DNA from: Spinacia oleracea
Taxonomy: Eukaryota > Streptophyta > Magnoliopsida > Caryophyllales > Amaranthaceae
Length of the DNA: 64,000 bases
Assembly (NCBI RefSeq): GCF_020520425.1
Contig: NC_079487.1
Coordinates: forward strand, 104,008,141-104,072,140
Reading direction: 5' to 3'
Shown: piece after piece, positions 58,723-64,000 of the stretch
Position numbering within the stretch: the first letter of the stretch is position 1
Layout: every line of letters begins with the position of its first letter
Translations under genes and position numbers: made by a program
Notes under the pieces: model-generated
Databases searched by the model: none
Told to the model about the DNA's origin: nothing
What the model saw: the letters and a program-made list of their open reading frames with translations, nothing else

Positions 58723-61700
58723 TTAGTGTGCTTTGCCTTCATCCTGATTCAGAATCCGATTCCGGAAATCGGACACCATAAGAGGCAGCCCATCTCTTAA
58801 TGATACTTTGGGCTGCCAATTCAACAGCTCTTTTGCCTTGCTGATGTCTGGTTTTCTTTTGTGTGGATCGTCAGCTGTATTTTCTTTGAACATTATACTT
58901 GCACTTGGATCAATCGTTTCTTTCACGACCTATGTGACACGGAATAAAATTTGACAATGTTGATACAAGAATTAGAATCGACCATGGGATAGAACGGAAA
59001 AGTAAAAAGGGGAAAAAAGAAAAGAAAAAGAGGACAAGTATACCTCAGCAAGCTCCAACATGGTGAATTCTCCAGGATTTCCAAGATTGAATGGGCCAAT
59101 ATGCTCACCTTCCATCAGTGCCATTAGTCCATCAACCTGACAAAATATGATGCATTATATCCAGTGTTCGGAACAAATAAATAAATTACCGTATCCGTTT
59201 AAGGAACAGTGTGACTCGGACCAATAACGCCATTGACTAGGTCGAGATCTAAAACATAGGCCTCACTGTGAAGAAAGAAAATGGAGGAGCATATGATTAT
59301 ATTTATATCCCTTTCAGATTTCCTCTTAGACATTCGTCAGTGTTAGCATTAAGTTCAAGTTATATACAAGTAGATCTTTACTGCAAAACGAACATTCTCT
59401 TACCTAAGAACGTTTTGTCAAATTGCAGCCATGTTGAGCTGTAGAAAATGGTTTGTATTGTCTATGCGTACTTTTTGTTGTGTGGAGGAAATATTTTTAA
59501 TACAGAGTATAATCATGGATTCATGAAACACTTTGATGCCAACAAAGCCTAGCATTTCATCAATATGCTTTATAAGAGAGTGTTTAACATCATATTGCTA
59601 AGCCCATTCCCACTGCAAGATACTCCGTAATATGCTACTCCGTATGTCTTAACCAGCTTTTCATTAGAGCTTGACAGAAGTAAGATGATAAAGGAAAACA
59701 TAGGTACATGACATTGATATTGAGAAAGTATCCATTAACATACCAGGTCAGAGACGTATTGAAAGCTTCGAGTTTGCTTTCCATCACCATAAACTGTCAT
59801 TGGTTCCTTGCGAATAGCCTGTCAACCACACCTAAAAAGGTTAAAGACTTAACGCAGACTAGTGACTGCCAAATAGAACATTCACTCAATTACTCCCATA
59901 AAATGATAGATTGAGGATCAAGACCTGAGCAACGAAATTGCTAACAACACGTCCATCATCTAGACACATCCGAGGTCCATACGTATTAAAAATACGTGCA
60001 ATACGCACCTGAAATACATTATGAGATCACATCATACGCAGAATAGAAATAGAACAAAGAAAAGGTTTTAACAAGCCAAGTGTTTGATGTGTCACTTCAA
60101 CTTAATCAATAATCCCACATGGAACAATATATTCAAGAGACGGGTTTTTTCAATATACTCTCTACGATTACTCCATAGAATAACCATTTCAAACAGAAAA
60201 GATATTTCATGTCTCATTTCAGCTGAATATGTGGCTACTTTCACAGTTTCACTAACAATGGTTAAAAAATATTTTTTACGTTACTGTAGTTAACACCATG
60301 GCTCTATTGTTAGATACTGTTTGGTTCAGCCAAAGATACTGTTTACTGTAGCAAAGATACTGTTTGGTTCAGCCAAAGAAAGAGAAGGGGATTAAACCCC
60401 CAATCTTTACACTCACCCAGTCCTCACTATTTCTATTTGAACTATCTTCCCCAGCCCACTATCATAACCATATCCTCCATGGTTGCATAAATGCCAACCA
60501 TCTGATAATTCGCTCAACCCAGACAGTTGCAACACCGCCGCTGCCTTATGTTGGTGTAAATAAATACCACCAAAAGACATTTTGGTGATCAGCGTCTGCC
60601 ATTTGAGCTCTAAATCTGGATTTCAAATGGAAATTGAACTATCTATGCTTCTCTGGAATTTATAATCACAAAATGTACTCCATAATTTCATAAATTTTGA
60701 GTTGGTTTATGTTTCATACATTGAGCTTGTGTAACTTTCTGTGATGTCCCAATTGCCCCCCTCATCTTCTGTTGAAGAAACAAACCAAAAAAAAAAAAAA
60801 GTCTTCATTTTTTATGATTTCAAACTTGGAAAAAAAAGAATAACTTCTAGATTCCAGCTCTATCCCATACTTTGTAAGAAGATTCAACTGATTACTCGTG
60901 AAATCCAAGATTGAATGAGGGGTTCCATCTAACATTGAAGGTGCAATCGAGGGAGGGAAATGGGTCTAAGTAAAGGACTCTGTTTTTTTTTTCCTTTTTC
61001 TTCTCAGATAATAAATATTAACCATGGTTAACAATTTAACAGATTTTTTCGGCTAAAATCATCATTAATGTCATATTGTATAAAATCCCAAACCAAGGGT
61101 CATATTGAGACAATAACTTTTTCTCTCGTCTACCAAACATGAGGCTACCAATGAGAATTTCCCAAATTTCTTTTCTGTTATTTCTAGACATTTTATGTCA
61201 CCAGTACAGCAACTCCAGCAGGTCATAGTTTGCCAGAATACTTCCGCAGAAAAAGTTGCACCAACAGAGTTTGTTTGTCAGCAGTTGCACCAATCAGAAG
61301 ACAGGTAACCTCTACTCCTCATTGCCAATTTCCACTACAGGTAGTGAAGCCTCCACAAACATCTGTTTCACTTACTTTTTCTCACATGAAAGTCAGAACT
61401 CAGAAGTCTAATTGTGATCTTGCTTAGCAGGTGAGTACTCTTTTTAACTCAAGTAGAAACTGTCACATTTTCTGAGAACCTAACAGTTACCCTTCTTGTG
61501 GCTACCCGTCATGAGCTATATCCCAAAAAAGGGTTGAAATTTGAGATATTCCATATAGGTGCATCATTGAAAGATGCTAATAACGCATTGCATAGCGTAT
61601 AAGTGTATCTGCTATAGATTTTATGATCAGATATTCAGATGGCTTTCAAGATTTCTCCAATTTTCATCAACAACCTAATAATCTATAGGCTAGTAACTTG

Positions 61701-63138
61701 GGTTTGAATCTATCTTTGCTGCCCAAAAATTTTCTAGACCATTTTTTTTAATGTAGAAGCATATAAGCTTTCTGTACCTCCAATAGCTTCTCATAGGAGT
61801 GAAAAAGGATACTTCAGATGTGACGAAAGTCACGAAACCTTGGTCCAATCCATTTTTAGAAAACTTCACAAAAGAGATAAGTTATAGCAAATGGTGCATA
61901 TAAAGGTTAGAGCAATTTCTCTGTAATTCCAAAAGAGTACATTTAAAATAAGATGTTTATTGTAGATTTGCTTCAAAATAATAACTATGAACTTATATGC
62001 TGTTTAAATTCCCTTAAAAAGGGTTTTAAGTTCTTCAGAGTGTATAATAACAGTAAGTCAAATTACCTCAACATCTGCACCTCGGTGATAATCCATTGTT
62101 AAAGTTTCGGCAGTTCGTTTACCTTCATCGTAACAGCTCCTCACACCTAGAATGTAAAACGTACATGAGATGATCACCACACAAACAAGAAGACACAACA
62201 AAAGAACATATAAATTTTCTAAGTTGTTGAGGTAGATTTCATACCAATAGGGTTTACATGCCCCCAATATGTTTCTTTCTGTGGATGTTCAAGCGGGTCT
62301 CCGTACACCTCACTTGTGCTAGTAAGAAGAAACCTTGCACCAATCCTCTTAGCAAGTCCCAACATGTTAAGAGTACCCATTACATTGGTCTTGTAATCAT
62401 TAGTCAAGGACCTCAAATAGATTTCCATTATGGCAAACATTCAGAAATTAAAAAATCAAAAGTCCATATCATTGAGCCAAACACACACACAACAATAAGT
62501 TATTATTCATCAATTCAATAACAAAAGGATATGATTGTCTTGACAGGATTGTACTTGTAATGAACCGGCGAAGCTGGGCAAGCTAAGTGATAAATCTGAT
62601 CAACTTCAAGTAATATAGGTTCAACAACATCATGACGGATCAATTCGAACCTCGGATTCCCAAAATGATGAGCCACATTCTCTTTCCTCCCAGTGAAAAA
62701 ATTATCAATGACAATAACATCATCCCCTCTTGCAATCAGCTTATCTACCAGATGACTCCCAACAAATCCAGCCCCACCCGTTACCACAATCCGCATTCGC
62801 CGTTTCCCGATCCCAGCCGGCACTCTCCCCACCTTCCCACCAACCCAATTACCCATACCATTTGTCCCCAACCTACCCGAAACCCCTGATTTCGGAAAAT
62901 TCGAATCTTGTGGACCAATGCGGGATAAAGTGGGTTGTAAGATGAAGAAAGTTGAACCAATTAAAATACCCACCAAGATAAACAACAATCTTTGCTCCCT
63001 CAGCAGATAATTTATGGATCTTGGGAAAGATCTGTGGTATTTCTGTGATTTGGGCGAATAGGGTGAATTCTGTGACATGGGCATTTCTTCATCTCTTCTA
63101 ATACTATTCCCACTACTTTGTTTGTGAAGTTGTTTCAT
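58723..63138 (-). CDS. UXS1: UDP-glucuronic acid decarboxylase (UDP-xylose synthase), UXS1 type
   Basis: Seven exons: 62533-63138, 62245-62392, 62067-62146, 59925-60008, 59744-59818, 59044-59136 and 58723-58929, giving 430 aa (Arabidopsis UXS1 is about 435 as I recall). The start MKQLHKQ and the type II membrane anchor [17 protein letters not shown] (about 50-66) mark the Golgi-bound UXS1 class. The catalytic domain is an extended SDR fold: [10 protein letters not shown] for NAD binding, [10 protein letters not shown], the YDEGK catalytic Tyr/Lys motif, and the NTYGPRM and [10 protein letters not shown] blocks. It converts UDP-glucuronate to UDP-xylose for xylan, xyloglucan and pectin. Six introns, the first apparently of AT-AC type; the third is 2.1 kb. 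All key motifs are intact. Confidence 0.93.
62393..62532 (-). other. Probable U12-type AT-AC intron in UXS1
   Basis: Exon 1 ends ...GTCAAGACAATC and the intron opens ATATCCTTTT, an exact match to the U12 5' splice consensus. Near its end is TCCTTGAC, a U12 branch-site match, and it closes ...GATTAC before AAGACCAATG. The join gives VKTIKTNVMGT, the sequence expected for UXS. No GT-AG alternative preserves that protein. Confidence 0.85.
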
Positions 63139-63510
63139 TTTCTTTTTTCCAAAATTCAGAATATAATCAAGAAATTCTTTGAAATTTTTGGAACAAATTC
63201 AGATATTCTAAGCAATTGGGAATTATTTAAGACAAGTTCAGATTAAGAACTTTACCTGAAAAAGGAGCAGAGTGAATCTTGTGACTGATTAAAGCATGAA
63301 ATTTAGGGTTTTGTGGAGTAAAAGATTAGTGAAGAAGTGGCGAAAGAAGTTGCCATTGAAGAGGAGAATAGTGTGGGAGAAAGAGTCTACTGATTGAAAA
63401 GTGGTTACGCGGAGTGTCACAAGTACAACTCACAAGTGTGAAATGTAAGCAAAGGCCGGCCAACGAGGTCATTTTAACCGTTTTAAGTTATAGTGGTAAT
63501 TTTGTTTATT
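63139..63510. promoter_or_regulatory. UXS1 5' leader and promoter region
   Basis: Sequence immediately upstream of the minus-strand UXS1 ATG. The first 250 bases are probably 5' UTR, perhaps with a leader intron. No specific binding motif could be assigned. Confidence 0.35.
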
Positions 63511-63660
63511 GCACACCTTGGTTTAGTGGGTGAGTCTCTCGACGAGGGTTTCTGTATACGGCGAGGCTCGAATCCGAGACCTCCCTTAAGCGACATCAAC
63601 CTGTTTATCATTTGAGACAACTCTATGTTAGTTGTGATTAAGTTTTTAAATAGGTGATTT
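63511..63660 (+). mobile_element. tRNA-derived SINE-like element
   Basis: Box A-like TGGTTTAGTGGG (63519-63530) and box B GGCTCGAATCC (63565-63575) are spaced as in a pol III promoter. The 3' part does not form a tRNA acceptor stem. The right end is uncertain. Confidence 0.5.
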
Positions 63661-64000
63661 TCGTGCAATAAATTTAAATAGGTGTATTTGGAGTCAGTGT
63701 TTTTGGTAAAAATTAAAGTTTATGACTAACAGGGCACTAATGGACCGTTTAAAATTTGGGTATTTCGTACATTTTTGAAAGAACAGGGATAGTTTACGTA
63801 TTTTAAAAATTTAGAGGGTATTTATTCGCGAAATCTGGTAGACATTTCATTAAAAAACCGTTAAACTTTCGATTGATCATTTTGGATGATATTTAATCAA
63901 AAGTACTTACGGAGTATTTTTTAGAAGATAAGATGAAGTACCCTCTGAACTGGTACATCGTACGGGTATTTTCATCCAGCTTTGCAGATCACACTCATTG
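63661..64000. other. AT-rich terminal stretch
   Basis: No gene, repeat end or RNA gene recognised up to the window edge. Confidence 0.4.

Noticed and set aside
60301-60380. Short direct repeat actgtttggttcagccaaag in UXS1 intron 3
   Set aside because: Two copies only, no terminal structure; a local duplication without further meaning.

Overview
This is plant nuclear DNA from a eudicot. It has spliced genes with GT-AG introns (and one apparent AT-AC intron), very AT-rich spacers, and dense transposable elements including MITEs, Helitron-like units, MULEs, CACTA, hAT and Copia. The repeat style and the solo-LTR sequences make me think of Caryophyllales (Amaranthaceae-like). That is recall, not proof.

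Layout. (1) About 1-10.6 kb: a seven-exon neprosin-domain gene on the + strand whose introns are filled with nested small transposons. (2) 11.4-13.6 kb: a two-exon DUF7054 gene on the - strand. (3) 14-19 kb: intergenic MITEs, several with exact 8 or 9 bp target-site duplications (TSDs), including a 2.3 kb minisatellite-bearing element with another MULE-type element inside it. (4) 19.2-26.05 kb: a complete 22-exon kinesin-5 gene on the - strand, with a mitosis-specific (MSA-like) motif in its promoter. (5) 26.7-57.4 kb: a transposon nest. (6) 58.7-63.1 kb: a seven-exon UXS1-type UDP-glucuronate decarboxylase gene on the - strand, with an apparent U12-type AT-AC intron.

The nest resolves by TSDs. 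Two copies of one unfamiliar multi-exon repeat gene lie tail to tail: arm A (+, 26.75-31.67 kb) and arm B (-, 57.35 down to 31.67 kb). Arm A carries a hAT-type insertion that arm B lacks. Arm B has been opened by a Copia retrotransposon with a solo LTR inside it, by a second solo LTR, by a small CACTA fragment, and by a 2.5 kb LTR-type element. That LTR-type element is itself split by an 11.4 kb MULE with perfect 10 bp TSDs. The MULE carries a GRF zinc-finger gene, a MuDR-type transposase gene and an F-box-like gene. A 5.5 kb CACTA element (3 bp TSD) has landed in the transposase gene. The CACTA in turn carries captured exons of two host genes (ZW10/MIP1-like and a prolyl-aminopeptidase-like hydrolase) and a Ty3/gypsy chromodomain scrap.

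The four host genes have no obvious shared pathway: a secreted neprosin-family protein, an unknown DUF7054 protein, a mitotic motor, and a Golgi nucleotide-sugar enzyme for xylan and pectin. Exon joins were deduced by eye from splice sites, frame and family resemblance. No database search was run.
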